Source of the DNA: Microbacterium foliorum
Lineage (GTDB): Bacteria > Actinomycetota > Actinomycetes > Actinomycetales > Microbacteriaceae
NCBI RefSeq assembly: GCF_006385575.1
Contig: NZ_CP041040.1
Coordinates: 2,108,001 to 2,172,000 of the forward strand
Direction: 5' to 3'
Length of the DNA stretch: 64,000 nt
Shown: positions 1 through 10,283 of the stretch, piece after piece
Position numbering within the stretch: the stretch's first letter is position 1
How the letters are laid out: every line of letters begins with the position of its first letter
Translations under genes and position numbers: made by a program
The notes under the pieces: generated by a model
What the model was told of the DNA's origin: nothing
What the model saw: the letters and a program-made list of their open reading frames with translations, nothing else
Database searches by the model: none

Positions 1-1
1 C

Positions 2-1627
2 ACCCCCGTCTTCACGATCGGCGACCAGCTGATCGAGGCGCTCACGGTGCACCGTCGGCTGTCGAAGAAGGAGGCATGGGACCGCTCGGTCGAACTGTTG
101 AAGCTCGTCGGGATCCCCGAGGCGGAGCGCCGGATGAAGGCGTTCCCGCACGAGTTCTCGGGCGGCATGCGTCAGCGCGTCGTGATCGCGATCGCCATGG
201 CCAACGATCCGAAGCTGATCATCGCTGACGAGCCGACCACCGCGCTCGACGTCACCATCCAGGCGCAGATCCTCGAGCTCATGGAGAAGGCGCAGGAGGA
301 GACCGGCGCCGCGATGATGATCATCACCCACGACATGGGCGTCGTAGCGAAGACCGCCGACGATGTGCTCGTGATGTACGCGGGCAAGCCGGTCGAGCAT
401 GCGCCGGTGCGCGAGCTCTTCTACCGCACCCGGATGCCGTACTCGATCGGCCTCCTCGGAGCGATCCCCCGCGTCGACAAGACCGAGAAGGTGCCGCTGA
501 TCCCGATCAAGGGCAACCCTCCTCTGCTGATCAACCTGCCGGATGCGTGCCCGTTCGCGGCGCGCTGCCCCATCGCGATCGACGCATGTCGTGAGCGCGA
601 GCCCGACCTGCTGCCGATCACCACGGACGGCCATTCCGATCACTCGGTCGCCTGCATCCGCGCGAACGACATCGACGACGATGGGAAGATCGGCGGCCTG
701 CCGGTGTTCCCGATCCCCGAGATTCCCGAGAGCACGCTCGCCAAGGTCCCACGCCAGGATCGTCCGATCACGCTGGAGGCGGTCAACCTCAACAAGATCT
801 TCCCGCTGATGAAGGGCGCCTTCTTCAAGCGCAAGGTCGGCGAGGTGCACGCCGTCAAGGGCATCAGCTTCGACATCCGCCAAGGTGAGACCCTCGCGAT
901 CGTCGGTGAGTCGGGCAGCGGCAAGACCACGACGCTGCTGCAGATCATGGACCTGGTCGAGCAGGAGGACGGCGACATCAGGATCGGCGGCACGAGCGTC
1001 TCCGACATCAAGAACCGTGCGGAGGAGCGCAAGCTCCGTCGCGACCTGCAGATCGTGTTCCAGGATCCGATGGGGGCACTCGACCCGCGCATGACGGTCT
1101 GGGACATCATCGCCGAGCCCATGTTCGCGATCGGAATGAGCAAGGACGACGTGTTCGACCGCGTCGAAGAGCTCATGGGGCTCGTGGGCCTCGACCCCGC
1201 GCACAGCGATCGCTTCCCACAGGCTTTCTCCGGCGGGCAGCGTCAGCGCATCGGCATCGCCCGAGCGCTCTCGACGAACCCCAAGATCGTGGTGCTCGAC
1301 GAGCCCGTCTCGGCGCTCGACGTCTCGATCCAGGCCGGCGTGATCAACCTGCTCGATGAACTCAAGGCGAAGCTCGGTCTGTCGTACCTGTTCGTCGCAC
1401 ACGACCTGGCGGTCGTGCGGCACATCGCCGACAGGGTCGCCGTGATGTACAAGGGTTCGTTCGTCGAGCACGGTGACGTCGACCAGGTGTTCGACGATCC
1501 TCAGCATCCGTACACGAAGGCGCTGCTGTCGGCTATCCCGATTCCCGACCCCGACATCGAGCGCACGCGCGAGCGGATCATCCTCCCCGTCGAGGGCTTC
1601 GACGCCGAGGCAGTCGCCGCCAGCTGA
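2..1627 (+). CDS. Dipeptide/oligopeptide ABC importer, fused dual ATPase (5' end outside window)
   Basis: This is the energising subunit of a peptide importer of the Dpp/Opp class, with both ATPase domains on one chain. The reading frame is open from base 2, so the true start and the first Walker A lie upstream of the window. In the first domain I see the signature FSGGMRQR and Walker [13 protein letters not shown] proline- and cysteine-rich oligopeptide-transporter tail follows (CPFAARCP). The second domain has Walker [11 protein letters not shown], signature FSGGQRQR and Walker [12 protein letters not shown]. The binding protein gene follows 117 bp downstream on the same strand, so the permease genes are probably just upstream. 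Assignment to peptide uptake rests on family membership and on the neighbouring SBP; the exact substrate is unknown. Confidence 0.93.
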   Translation, partial: TPVFTIGDQLIEALTVHRRLSKKEAWDRSVELLKLVGIPEAERRMKAFPHEFSGGMRQRVVIAIAMANDPKLIIADEPTTALDVTIQAQILELMEKAQEETGAAMMIITHDMGVVAKTADDVLVMYAGKPVEHAPVRELFYRTRMPYSIGLLGAIPRVDKTEKVPLIPIKGNPPLLINLPDACPFAARCPIAIDACREREPDLLPITTDGHSDHSVACIRANDIDDDGKIGGLPVFPIPEIPESTLAKVPRQDRPITLEAVNLNKIFPLMKGAFFKRKVGEVHAVKGISFDIRQGETLAIVGESGSGKTTTLLQIMDLVEQEDGDIRIGGTSVSDIKNRAEERKLRRDLQIVFQDPMGALDPRMTVWDIIAEPMFAIGMSKDDVFDRVEELMGLVGLDPAHSDRFPQAFSGGQRQRIGIARALSTNPKIVVLDEPVSALDVSIQAGVINLLDELKAKLGLSYLFVAHDLAVVRHIADRVAVMYKGSFVEHGDVDQVFDDPQHPYTKALLSAIPIPDPDIERTRERIILPVEGFDAEAVAAS

Positions 1628-1744
1628 CCCGTACATCGATGTGCACAGTCCGGTAACGGTTCCGTGTCCCTGGGGTTTCGCCCGCGAGTTGCGGGGTTAG
1701 TCTGCCCCTATCCCAAGTAAGGCCGACAGGCACTAAGGAGTACC

Positions 1745-3457
1745 ATGAAACGGCATCAGAAGCTGATGGGCATCGCTGCTCTCGGCGCCGCCTTCGCACT
1801 CGTCATGAGCGGGTGTGCACCGGCAGGCAACGGCGGCGGCGACAGCGGCGAAGGCGAAGCTCAGACGGTCGAAGGCGCGGATTACAACCCGCAGCCCCGC
1901 GAGAACCTCGCAGAGGGCGGCGAGCTGCGCATCCCCGTCTCGAACATCGCCGAGCAGCTGAACTACTTCCACAGCGACGGCGACGCTCGCGTCACCCAGA
2001 TCGCGACGTGGTTCCGCCCGCAGATCCTGCTCATGGATCCTGACGGCACCGTCAAGAAGAACGACGCATATCTCGACGACTACTCCTTCGGCGTCGAAGA
2101 CGGCAAGACCGTCCTGCACTTCAAGGTCAACGAGAAGGCCGTTTGGAACGACGGAACCCCGATCGACGTCTCCGCGTTCAAAGCCACCTGGGAAGCCAAC
2201 AGCGGCGAGAACGAGGAGTACCAGCCCAACGCGACCGACGGCTGGAAGGAGATCGAGTCCGTCGAGGCCGGCGAGAACGACCGCGACGTCGTCGTGACCT
2301 TCAAGGGCGAGTTCGCCTGGCCCGAGATGGTCTACTCGCAGCTGCTGCACCCTGCAGTCAACACGCCTGAGCTCTTCAACACCGCCTTCCTCGGCGACTG
2401 GCACCCCGAGTGGGGTGCTGGCCCCTACACGGTCGACAACTTCGACAAGACCGGCGGCGTCGTCACACTCGTCCCGAACGAGAAGTGGTGGGGCAACGCT
2501 CCGCTGCTCGACAAGGTCTCCTTCATCCAGATGGAGCCGACCGCGGCGGTCAACGCCCTGCGCAACGGCGAGGTCGACATGGCCGAGACCGGCAGCGCCG
2601 AGCTGCTCGCACAGGTCGAGGGCCTCGAGGGCGTCAAGACCTACAAGGGTCAGGCCACCGCGAACGCGATCTTCACGCTGAACTCGACCAACCCCGTGCT
2701 GGAGGACCTCGAGGTCCGCAAGGCCGTGTTCGAGGCGATCAGCATCGAGCAGGTCAAGGACATCGTCTTCAACGGTCTGAACTACACCGAGGAGCCTGCC
2801 GGCTCGCTCACGCTGTTCTCGTTCCAGCCGGACTACGTCAACGCGCTGGAAGAGGCCGGCCGCAAGGACGGCGACGTCGAAGGAGCCAACAAGCTCCTCG
2901 ACGAGGCCGGCTGGGTCGCCGGTGCCGACGGCATCCGCGAGAAGGACGGCCAGCGCCTGTCGCTCGTCTTCCCGAACCACTCCGACACCGAGACCGCTCG
3001 TGCCCGCACGCTCGCGGTGCAGGCTCAGCTGAAGGAGGCCGGTGTCGAGGTCGTCATCGACCAGCGTCCGTCGGCCGACTTCGCAGAGGACTACACCACG
3101 CAGAACGGTGACATCTTCTTCCTCAACTTCACGTCGTCCGACCCGTTCGGTGCTGCCTGGTTCTGCCAGCTGTACTGCTCGGACAGCGGCCTGAACCTCT
3201 CGGGTACCGGCACCGAGGAGATCGACAAGATGATCCACGAGGAGCTCGAGACGATCTCCGACCCGGTCGAGCAGACCAAGAAGGCCATGGAGATGGAGTC
3301 CGAGATCTTCGCGAAGACCTGGGGTGTCATCCCGGTGCTCAACGGCCCGGAGATCTGGACCGTCAAGGAAGGCCTCGCCAACCTCACGCCCGAGCCCTAC
3401 GTGGGCCTCGACCTCTTCGGCATCACGCCGGTGGAGAACGTGGGATACGAGAAGTAA
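1745..3457 (+). CDS. Peptide ABC transporter substrate-binding lipoprotein (SBP family 5)
   Basis: This is the extracellular solute receptor for the peptide importer encoded just upstream. The protein is 570 residues, typical for SBP_bac_5 (DppA/OppA) proteins. A lipoprotein signal is clear: basic MKRHQK, a hydrophobic stretch, then lipobox VMSGC with the lipidated Cys at residue 24. An Asp/Glu-rich linker follows, and the mature domain contains WNDGTPIDVSAF, matching the conserved region around the WxDGxP motif. The ATG has a strong Shine-Dalgarno, AAGGAG, five bases upstream. A rho-independent hairpin follows the stop. Confident for family; ligand not determinable. Confidence 0.93.
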   Translation: MKRHQKLMGIAALGAAFALVMSGCAPAGNGGGDSGEGEAQTVEGADYNPQPRENLAEGGELRIPVSNIAEQLNYFHSDGDARVTQIATWFRPQILLMDPDGTVKKNDAYLDDYSFGVEDGKTVLHFKVNEKAVWNDGTPIDVSAFKATWEANSGENEEYQPNATDGWKEIESVEAGENDRDVVVTFKGEFAWPEMVYSQLLHPAVNTPELFNTAFLGDWHPEWGAGPYTVDNFDKTGGVVTLVPNEKWWGNAPLLDKVSFIQMEPTAAVNALRNGEVDMAETGSAELLAQVEGLEGVKTYKGQATANAIFTLNSTNPVLEDLEVRKAVFEAISIEQVKDIVFNGLNYTEEPAGSLTLFSFQPDYVNALEEAGRKDGDVEGANKLLDEAGWVAGADGIREKDGQRLSLVFPNHSDTETARARTLAVQAQLKEAGVEVVIDQRPSADFAEDYTTQNGDIFFLNFTSSDPFGAAWFCQLYCSDSGLNLSGTGTEEIDKMIHEELETISDPVEQTKKAMEMESEIFAKTWGVIPVLNGPEIWTVKEGLANLTPEPYVGLDLFGITPVENVGYEK

Positions 3458-3490
3458 TCCATTCGGAGCCTGACTCGTCAGTGCTTCGCG

Positions 3491-3529
3491 GCGGGGTCGG
3501 TGGTCCATCCACCGGCCCCGCTTTTCTCT
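3491..3529 (+). terminator. Rho-independent terminator after the SBP gene
   Basis: A 13-bp stem (3491-3503 with 3509-3521, one G-T wobble) closes a 5-base loop and is followed directly by TTTTCTCT. It sits 34 bp after the stop of the SBP gene and 12 bp before the start chosen for the next gene, so it separates the importer from the hydrolase. Confidence 0.85.
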
Positions 3530-3540
3530 ATGCTGAAGGC

Positions 3541-4308
3541 GTGAGCGTCCAGATCGTCTTCGTGCACGGCATCCGCACGTCCGCGACGATGTGGCGTTCG
3601 CAGCTGGAGTTCCTCGACGAGCAGGGCATTCCCGCGGTCGCCGTCGATCTCCCCGGTCACGGCACGCGGATGAACGAGGACTTCACCCTGCACGAGGCGC
3701 TGCACACGATCGACGTCGCCGTGCGCGATGCCGCCACGCGAGGGCCTGTGCTGCTCGTCGGGCACTCGATGGGCGGCCTGCTCTCGCTCGCCTACGTCGG
3801 GGGCGCCGAGGCGCCGAAGATCGCCGGGCTGGTGGCTGCGTCGTGCACCTCGCTCCCCCAGGGTGCCGGCCTTGCGGCCTACCGGGTCTTCGCTCGTGCC
3901 GTAGATCGACTGCCGGACCGTGGGATGTGGCTCACGCGAAGGTTCCTCGCGGCGACGATCCCGATCGAGACGCGCGGAGACTTCGCAGCGGGCGGCTACG
4001 CGTTGGACACCCAGGACACGGCTCTCGGGAACCTCGCCACCCTCGATCTCGCCACGGCCGTCGCCCGCATCCGCGTGCCGCTGTGGTTCGTGAACGGGCA
4101 GTGGGACCAGCTGCGGGTCAACGAAGCCCTCTTCCGAAGGCTTGCGCCGCACGCCGAGCTGATCGTCGTGCCTCGTACCACGCATCTCGTCACCGCGATG
4201 CGGCCGCAGATCTTCAACGCCGTGCTGCGTCTGGCCGTCGCGACCATCGAGTCCGGAGCTACGACTGCGGCAGTGGATCCCGAGCAGGCTGCCGCGCGAG
4301 AGCGGTGA
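3541..4308 (+). CDS. Alpha/beta-fold hydrolase
   Basis: A cytosolic alpha/beta hydrolase of 255 residues, no signal peptide. The N-terminal FVHGIRTSATMW matches the HG oxyanion strand. The nucleophile elbow is GHSMGG with Ser76. A likely acid is Asp in NGQWDQL and the likely His is in PRTTHLV near the C-terminus, so the triad looks complete. I chose GTG at 3541 because it directly precedes the first beta strand and because an upstream GTG at 3481 would place the SBP terminator inside the gene. Its 3' end overlaps the convergent MFS gene by 50 bp. Substrate unknown; esterase- or lactonase-like activity is the family default. Confidence 0.85.
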   Translation: MSVQIVFVHGIRTSATMWRSQLEFLDEQGIPAVAVDLPGHGTRMNEDFTLHEALHTIDVAVRDAATRGPVLLVGHSMGGLLSLAYVGGAEAPKIAGLVAASCTSLPQGAGLAAYRVFARAVDRLPDRGMWLTRRFLAATIPIETRGDFAAGGYALDTQDTALGNLATLDLATAVARIRVPLWFVNGQWDQLRVNEALFRRLAPHAELIVVPRTTHLVTAMRPQIFNAVLRLAVATIESGATTAAVDPEQAAARER

Positions 4309-5524
4309 GCCCACCGCCGACGACCGACAGCACGGCGGCGACGACGAACACGAGCCAGAACCCGCCGACCAGCGCCACGAGACCCGCACCGAGCACAGGG
4401 CCGATGAGCTGACCGAGTGCTGCGGTGACGTAGACGATTCCGAGATCTCGTGCGTGATCCTTCTCGTCGGGCAGCAGATCGGCGGCGAAGGCGAGTCCGA
4501 CGGTCGAGAACGCACCATAGCCGAGCCCCATGAGCGCCGCCGCGACCATCGTCGCCTCGAATGTCGGCACGACGGCGATCACGACGCCCGAGGCCGCCTG
4601 CACGAACGTGGCCAGGATCGCAAGCGTGCGTCTGTTGCCGGTGCGGTCGGACAGCAGGCCTGTGAACACCGACGCGAGCACCACGAAGAGCGTGTAGACC
4701 ACGATCAGGAGCAGCAGATTGTCCTGCGCCACCGTCGTCTCCTGATGCAACCCGTGCAGCAGGAAGAAGAGGAACAGTGCGGTGCCCAGCGCGTTGCCGA
4801 TGTTGGTCACGAGGCGGCCCGACAGCATCCAGGCGAAGTCCCGGTCGCGCAATGATGCCAGTAGACGACGGTCACGCTTGCCCGACAACGAGCCCGCGAA
4901 TGCAGGCGGATCGGGAAGAAGCAGCGCCGCGGACGTCCCGACGACGGCGATCACGGCGGCGAGCAGCATATATCCATCCCGGATGCCGAGCCCGAGGAGC
5001 ACGACGAGACCGACACCCAGGACGATCCCGACGGCCTGACTCGATCCGACGGCGGCGGCTGCCGCACCGCGCTGCGTCGTCGGAAGCTGATCGGCGATCA
5101 GCGCGGTGAAGGCGGCAGACGACACCGAGACGCCGATCGACACTCCGACCCATGCGGTCCCCACAGCCCAGGGGCCCTCGCTGAAGCCTGTGACGACCAG
5201 GAAAACCGCGGTGACCAGTACGCCGCCGATCGCCCACGGGCGCCGGCGTCGACGCCCGACACGTGCTCGGTCTGACAGGGCGCCGGCCACGGGTCCTGCG
5301 ACGATGCCGGCGAGACCGCCGATGCCGAGCACGAAACCCGAGGAGATGACGCCGCTGATCCAGTCGTCCTCCGCGGTGTCGAGCTGGAGGGGCAGCAGAA
5401 GCTGCACGGGCGTGAGCTGCACCGTCCAGATGGCCAGCCAGGCGAGGGTGAACACGGTCATCCATCGTGGTCCGACCCTGCGCGAGCCGGGCACCGGCGA
5501 GACAGGTGGGAGGGCGGGGCTCAT
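4259..5524 (-). CDS. MFS transporter
   Basis: An integral membrane permease of 421 residues with about 12 hydrophobic segments. The loop between TM2 and TM3 has [17 protein letters not shown], the classic MFS D-R-x-G-R-R basic motif A, repeated in the second half as [11 protein letters not shown]. The N-terminal TM1 region contains [14 protein letters not shown]. The ATG at 5524 is preferred over more upstream in-frame starts because the intervening sequence is polar and lacks an RBS. Its stop lies inside the tail of the convergent hydrolase gene. Substrate is not predictable; sugar or drug transport are both possible. Confidence 0.9.
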   Translation of the reverse strand: MSPALPPVSPVPGSRRVGPRWMTVFTLAWLAIWTVQLTPVQLLLPLQLDTAEDDWISGVISSGFVLGIGGLAGIVAGPVAGALSDRARVGRRRRRPWAIGGVLVTAVFLVVTGFSEGPWAVGTAWVGVSIGVSVSSAAFTALIADQLPTTQRGAAAAAVGSSQAVGIVLGVGLVVLLGLGIRDGYMLLAAVIAVVGTSAALLLPDPPAFAGSLSGKRDRRLLASLRDRDFAWMLSGRLVTNIGNALGTALFLFFLLHGLHQETTVAQDNLLLLIVVYTLFVVLASVFTGLLSDRTGNRRTLAILATFVQAASGVVIAVVPTFEATMVAAALMGLGYGAFSTVGLAFAADLLPDEKDHARDLGIVYVTAALGQLIGPVLGAGLVALVGGFWLVFVVAAVLSVVGGGLTALARQPARDPLPQS

Positions 5525-5760
5525 GTCGCTCCTTGCCGTCGATGTCGCGACGCGAGTGTCGGGATACTGATGATTGTGCACCCGCATGCACTCACGCTGC
5601 ACCCGCAAAAGGGGGCATCGCCCCGTTTAGGGTGAACCGGCCGGATGCTGGTAGAGTTGGTTCTTGGCTTGCGTGTGGGTTCTTCCCTCACGACCGCCGA
5701 GTGGAAGCCCTCTTCTTCTGCCGGCATTTCCTAACAACTCCGTACAGAAAGCGTCCACAC

Positions 5761-6021
5761 GTGGCAAACATCAAGTCGCAGATCAAGCGCAACAAGACCA
5801 ACGACAAGGCTCACGAGCGCAACAAGGCCGTGAAGAGCGAGCTGAAGACGCACATCCGCGCGACGCGCGCTGCTGTCATCTCCGGTGACAAGGCTGCAGC
5901 CGAGAAGGCTCTGAAGGCCGCCTCCCGCAAGCTCGACAAGGCCGTCAGCAAGGGTGTCATCCACCAGAACCAGGCTGCGAACCGCAAGTCCTCCATCGCC
6001 AAGCAGGTCTCCGCTCTCTGA
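5761..6021 (+). CDS. rpsT: 30S ribosomal protein S20
   Basis: S20 binds 16S rRNA early in 30S assembly. The 86-residue lysine/alanine-rich helical protein starts [14 protein letters not shown] and ends [10 protein letters not shown], matching bacterial S20 end to end. The start is GTG, which aligns with the universal N-terminus; the longer open frame upstream is not conserved in character. No strong Shine-Dalgarno is visible. A possible -10, TAGAGT, lies at 5652-5657, giving a leader of about 100 nt, but I see no convincing -35. It is monocistronic, convergent with holA, and is followed by a strong terminator. Confidence 0.97.
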   Translation: MANIKSQIKRNKTNDKAHERNKAVKSELKTHIRATRAAVISGDKAAAEKALKAASRKLDKAVSKGVIHQNQAANRKSSIAKQVSAL

Positions 6022-6048
6022 GCTGATTCCACGCCTGACGGTGTGACA

Positions 6049-6080
6049 AGAGCCCGTCCCGTTCGCGGGGCGGGCTCTTT
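6049..6080 (+). terminator. Rho-independent terminator of rpsT
   Basis: A 13-bp near-perfect stem (6049-6061 with 6066-6078, one G-T) is followed by a short T run. It is the classic rpsT terminator form. It lies 27 bp after the rpsT stop and could also act on the opposite strand for the convergent holA transcript. Confidence 0.88.
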
Positions 6081-6188
6081 CGCGTGCTCTCGATGCACAC
6101 CGCGACACGTCGGGCAGGCATGACGGTGCTCTTTCGACATCGCGAAAGCGAGGATGTCAGTGACGGTGCCGCGCGACCGCGGTGGCGC

Positions 6189-7226
6189 TCACTCGCCGAA
6201 CGGCTGACGGGTCGCGATGACCGTGAGCATGCGCTCGAGCGCGAAGATCGGGTCGCGCGCCGCGCCCTTGACCTCGGCATCGGCGCGAGCCGTCGCCTGG
6301 ATGGCCATGCCGAGCGATCGTTCGTTCCACCCGGCGAGGTCGCGCCGCGCGCGGTCGACCTGCCAGTCCTTCATGCCGAGCCGCTGGGCGAGCTGACGAC
6401 TGGGTTCGCGGTTGCCGGCGACGCGCGCCATCGTGCGCAGCTTCATCGCGAAGGCGGCGACCATGGGCACCGGATCAGCACCGGATGCGAGCGCATGCCG
6501 CAACGCGACCAGTGCCTCGCCGTAACGGCCGGCGATCGCCGTGTCGGCGACGACGAAGGCCGACACCTCTACGCGCCCGCCGTAGTACTTCGTGACGACG
6601 TCTTCGGTGATGTCGCCCTCGACGTCGACGATCAGTTGCTGACATGCCGCAGCAAGCTCGGTGAGGTCATCCGCGAACGCCGAGACCAGGGCGCGCAGCG
6701 CAGGCGGTGCGATCCGCTTCTTGGCCGCCTTGAACTCCCCCGCGGCGAAGTCGACGCGATCGCCGTCGCGCTTGATCGCCGGGCACGGGATCTCGATGCC
6801 GTCGCCGGTGCCCGCGCGCACTGCGTCGAGCAGCTTCTTGCCTCGAACGCTGGCTCCGGTGTGCCGGAGGATGACCGTCGCACCCTCCTGGGGGTGATCC
6901 AGGTAGGAGACGGCCTCCTGCAGAAAGGCGTCCGAGCACTTCTCGACTCCCGACACGCGTACGAGACGGGGCTCGCCGAACAGCGACGGCGACGTCAGCG
7001 AAAGGAGGGTGCCCGGTGCGTAGTCGTCAGCGCGGACATCGGTCACCTCGAGCGCCGGGTCTTCGGTGCGGAGATAGTCGCGCACTCCGGCGATCGCGCG
7101 CTCTGCGCAGACCTCTTCGGGGCCGAACACGAGCACGACGGGAGCCGGTCGCGGCTCGCGCCAGGAGACCTGCGCGATCTTGGCTGCCTTCGCTCCGCCG
7201 CGGGAGGGGGTACGAGAAGCAGCCAT
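6189..7226 (-). CDS. holA: DNA polymerase III subunit delta
   Basis: The delta subunit opens the beta clamp in the clamp loader. The protein is 345 residues, normal for HolA. It has the AAA+-like domain start with VVLVFGPEEVCAERAI, then the middle region LFGEPRLVRVSG, ILRHTG and KLLDAVRAG, and an alpha-helical C-terminal collar with ALVALRHAL. There is no functional Walker A, as expected for delta. It starts 40 bp after comEC on the same strand. The order comEC-holA, with rpsT convergent, is standard for actinobacteria. Confidence 0.95.
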   Translation of the reverse strand: MAASRTPSRGGAKAAKIAQVSWREPRPAPVVLVFGPEEVCAERAIAGVRDYLRTEDPALEVTDVRADDYAPGTLLSLTSPSLFGEPRLVRVSGVEKCSDAFLQEAVSYLDHPQEGATVILRHTGASVRGKKLLDAVRAGTGDGIEIPCPAIKRDGDRVDFAAGEFKAAKKRIAPPALRALVSAFADDLTELAAACQQLIVDVEGDITEDVVTKYYGGRVEVSAFVVADTAIAGRYGEALVALRHALASGADPVPMVAAFAMKLRTMARVAGNREPSRQLAQRLGMKDWQVDRARRDLAGWNERSLGMAIQATARADAEVKGAARDPIFALERMLTVIATRQPFGE

Positions 7227-7266
7227 GCTTCCAGACTACCGGGGGCCGCCGACGTCGCCCTCGTCG

Positions 7267-9564
7267 TCAGGGCGGCTGTCTCTCCGTCCAGAGCTGCAGC
7301 TCATCACCATCGAGACCGACGAGGAGTCGGCCCTGCTGATCGGTGCGCAGCACCCGAGCACCGGCAGCCTCGAGCGACGTGAGAGTCTCTGCTCGAGGAT
7401 GCCCGTAGTCGTTGTCGACGCCGGCACTGAACAGGGCGATGACCGGGCGCAGATCTTGATACAGCGGGAAGTCCTGATCACCGCTGCCGTGATGCGCCAC
7501 CTTGACCACCGCGTAGTCGCCTCTGAGATGCGCGGTGCGCACCAGCATCCGCTGAGCCTCCGCCGACAGGTCGCCGAGGAAGAGCGACCGCGGCACCCCG
7601 CCGCCTTCGACCTCGAGAACCACACTCTGGTCGTTGCCCGGCGGGAACACCTCTGAACCACGCTGCGGCCACAGCACCTGCCACGCTGCGGCGCCGAGTT
7701 CGCCCTGCATCCCCGCCCCGGCGAGGGTGACCGTCGCACCGCCGTCGGCGAAGCGCTGCAGCGTCCGCTCGTCGCCGCTCTCCCCCGGCGGACCGTGCAG
7801 CACCTCACCGACTCTGCCCTGCACGGCCTCGATGCCGCCGACATGATCGAGATCGAAGTGAGTCAGAACGAGCAGGTCGATGTGCTCGACGCCGAGACTG
7901 CGCAGACAGGCGGCCAAGGGCTCCGGCTCCGGGCCCGTGTCGATCAGCGCGATCCGGTTTTCAGACCTGACGAGCAGCGCGTCTCCTTGGCCGACATCGC
8001 AGGCGGCGATCGACCACCCGTCCGGGCTGGTCGCGCTCGCGAGTGGCCCGTTGAGAACCACGTGGGCGCCGCCCAGGGCGAGCACCACAGCGAGAACGGA
8101 TGCGGAAGCGCCTCTGACGATCGGGAGTGTACGGCATCCGTCGGCCAGGATCACCCCGGCCGCCGCGCTGACGATGCCGACGAGAGCCGCGCTTGCGACC
8201 CCGGGAACCACCGGTACCTGCGCGAACGGAAGCCGGGCGGTGATGCCGGCCGTATGAGCGATCCAGGCGGCCGGCAGCCAGGCGGAGGCCGCCAGGAGGT
8301 CGGCGAGCAGAGGCACCGGAGCCGCGAGGCACGCGAGGAGACCGATGATGGTGGCGATGGGTGCTGCGGGCGCGGCCAGCAGGTTGGCCGCCAGGCCTAC
8401 GAGCGACTGCTGCTCGGCGAACAGAGCGATGACAGGACCGCACACCAGCTGCGCCGCCGTCGGCACCGCGATCGCCAGAGCGAGAGGCTGCGGCATCCAC
8501 CGTGCGAGGCCGCGCGCGAGCGACGGCGAGAGCATGATCAACGCGCCCGAGGCGGCGACCGACAGCGCGAACCCCGCAGTGGAGGCCAGCCACGGGTCGG
8601 CGATGAGTATGCCGCTCGCGCTGAGCGCCAGCATTCCGGCCCCGGCGCTCGGCCGACCGAGCAGCAACGACAGCATCGCGACGCCGGCCATCACCGCGGC
8701 CCTGATCACGCTGGGTTCCGGCGTCACGAGGACGACGAATCCCGCAAGGGCGACGGCGGCCGCGACGACCCGGGTCACTCGTCCGGCCCCGCACAGCGCG
8801 GCAAGCCAGAAGACGGCGCCGACGACGATGGCGCAGTTCGCTCCGGAGACCGCGGTCAGGTGACTCAGCCCGCTCGTGCGCATGTCGTCGTTGAGCTCGG
8901 TCGACACTGCGCGGGTGTCACCGACCGCGAGCCCCGGTAGCAGCCCTGCTCCGGGTTCGGGGAGACGTGTGGACCGCTCGATGAAGTCGCTGCGCATATC
9001 GGCCGCCACCGCGAACACCCCGGATGCCGGAACCTCGACCGATGCCGTGCTCGCGAACACCACGAGCGCCGACCTCTCCCCCGGATCCGTCGCCGCCGCC
9101 TCGCCCTTCACCCTGAGCGTCGCACCGAGGTCGAACCCGTCAGCCGGGTCGATGCCGACCCGCACCGGCGCCGACGCCGCCCGCACCGACCCCGGCGACC
9201 CGATGCCCGTGAGCTGCACCTCCATCCACAGTCGACCGTCCCGACCCACCGACGCCGACGACGTGACCTCCCCCGTCACCTCGACCACGCGCCCATCCCA
9301 CGACGCCGCGCTGTCGCGACCGGGCATCGCGACCATGACAGTGATCGACACCGCCGCCACAGCTGCGAGCAGAACGAGCGCCACGCCCGCCGCCGATGGC
9401 TGGCCGACAGAGCGCCTCAGCATCACCACCAGCACCATGGCCGCCCCGACGCCCCCGGCGAGCGCGCACCACCCCGCCGAGACAGGAATGAACGCGCCGA
9501 GCAGCGCGACCACCCATGCCGCCCCGGCGATGGGGAGAAGACGCAGATCGCGCCTCACCCGCAC
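7267..9564 (-). CDS. comEC: ComEC/Rec2 family DNA-uptake channel
   Basis: An inner-membrane channel for single-stranded DNA in natural transformation. The 765-residue protein has N-terminal membrane helices, a soluble DUF4131/OB-like region with VEVTGEV, the Competence core with AVSGANCAIVVG and many TM segments, and a C-terminal metallo-beta-lactamase-like domain with LTHFDLDHVGG and the later KVAHHGSGDQD. The start is GTG at 9564. comEA, normally the gene directly upstream, is instead about 7.5 kb away at 17056-17652, so comEC probably needs its own promoter here. Confidence 0.95.
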   Translation of the reverse strand: MRVRRDLRLLPIAGAAWVVALLGAFIPVSAGWCALAGGVGAAMVLVVMLRRSVGQPSAAGVALVLLAAVAAVSITVMVAMPGRDSAASWDGRVVEVTGEVTSSASVGRDGRLWMEVQLTGIGSPGSVRAASAPVRVGIDPADGFDLGATLRVKGEAAATDPGERSALVVFASTASVEVPASGVFAVAADMRSDFIERSTRLPEPGAGLLPGLAVGDTRAVSTELNDDMRTSGLSHLTAVSGANCAIVVGAVFWLAALCGAGRVTRVVAAAVALAGFVVLVTPEPSVIRAAVMAGVAMLSLLLGRPSAGAGMLALSASGILIADPWLASTAGFALSVAASGALIMLSPSLARGLARWMPQPLALAIAVPTAAQLVCGPVIALFAEQQSLVGLAANLLAAPAAPIATIIGLLACLAAPVPLLADLLAASAWLPAAWIAHTAGITARLPFAQVPVVPGVASAALVGIVSAAAGVILADGCRTLPIVRGASASVLAVVLALGGAHVVLNGPLASATSPDGWSIAACDVGQGDALLVRSENRIALIDTGPEPEPLAACLRSLGVEHIDLLVLTHFDLDHVGGIEAVQGRVGEVLHGPPGESGDERTLQRFADGGATVTLAGAGMQGELGAAAWQVLWPQRGSEVFPPGNDQSVVLEVEGGGVPRSLFLGDLSAEAQRMLVRTAHLRGDYAVVKVAHHGSGDQDFPLYQDLRPVIALFSAGVDNDYGHPRAETLTSLEAAGARVLRTDQQGRLLVGLDGDELQLWTERQPP

Positions 9565-9668
9565 ACGCTGTCACAAATGAAGACGGAGGGCCGGGATCGA
9601 ACGCCGATGCCGTACACGAGTGCATGCATCAGACGAACCTAAGGGTGACCGCAGCCGCCTCTCGGACT

Positions 9669-9704
9669 GAGAACCACCGCCGGTGGACATGCGGCGGTGG
9701 TCTC
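9669..9704. terminator. Hairpin, possible terminator or attenuator
   Basis: An 8-bp perfect GC-rich stem (9674-9681 with 9693-9700), extended by GAGA/TCTC, lies in the 216-bp gap between the divergent comEC and DUF805 genes. It has no T tract, so its role is uncertain. The rest of this gap shows no clear promoter. Confidence 0.35.
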
Positions 9705-9780
9705 GCTATGTGCAGAGACAGAGAGTGCCGTCGTGACCCCGCACGGTGCGCCAGCAGACGTTCATGGATAGGTTCCTGGT

Positions 9781-10236
9781 ATGACGACGACACAGATCAC
9801 GCTCAGTGATCCGCTCTACGGGGCCTCGTTCCCGCAAGCCGTCTCGCGCTTCTTCCGCAAGTACGCGACGTTCAGCGGACGGGCCAGCCGGAGCGAGTAC
9901 TGGTGGTGGGTGCTGGCGAACGTGCTCGTCGCCGCGGCCTTCAATCTCGTCGGATCGCTGATCGACCCACAATGGACGTCTCGTCCCATCGACGTATTCT
10001 CTCCGTTCGCGTCCGGCGGTGCCTTCGCGTTCGCGAGCCCGGTCGGCGCGGCATTCCTCATCTACGCAACCGCGATCCTCATTCCCGCACTTGCCCTGAC
10101 ATGGCGGCGACTCCATGACACCGATCGCAGCGGCGCGTGGTTCTTCATCGTCTTCGTCCCGATCGTCGGCGCCATCGTGCTCCTCGTCTTCACGCTGCTG
10201 AGCGCACGCCCCGCCGGTGCCCGCTTCGACGAGTAG
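9781..10236 (+). CDS. DUF805 domain membrane protein
   Basis: A 151-residue membrane protein of the DUF805 (YhaH-type) family. The hallmark region is present: FFRKYATFSGRASRSEYWWWVL before the first TM, and TWRRLHDTDRSGAWFFI before the last TM, where the R-R-L-H-D-T-G/D-R-S-G motif is diagnostic. About four hydrophobic segments are seen. Function of the family is unknown. It is the first gene of the accessory block between comEC and comEA. Confidence 0.88.
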   Translation: MTTTQITLSDPLYGASFPQAVSRFFRKYATFSGRASRSEYWWWVLANVLVAAAFNLVGSLIDPQWTSRPIDVFSPFASGGAFAFASPVGAAFLIYATAILIPALALTWRRLHDTDRSGAWFFIVFVPIVGAIVLLVFTLLSARPAGARFDE

Positions 10237-10283
10237 TCCGGCCGCTGCGAAGAAGTGGCAACTTCACGCCGTTCGGTGGCCGG

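Noticed and set aside
1733..3508. 591-codon minus-strand frame opposite the first SBP gene
   Set aside because: Shadow of the lipoprotein gene; low-complexity Val/Asp/Glu pattern.
9571..9606. Minus-strand sequence resembling the T arm and 3' end of a tRNA near comEC
   Set aside because: TTCGATC is present but the T stem and acceptor do not pair properly and no other arms are found, so no tRNA is called.
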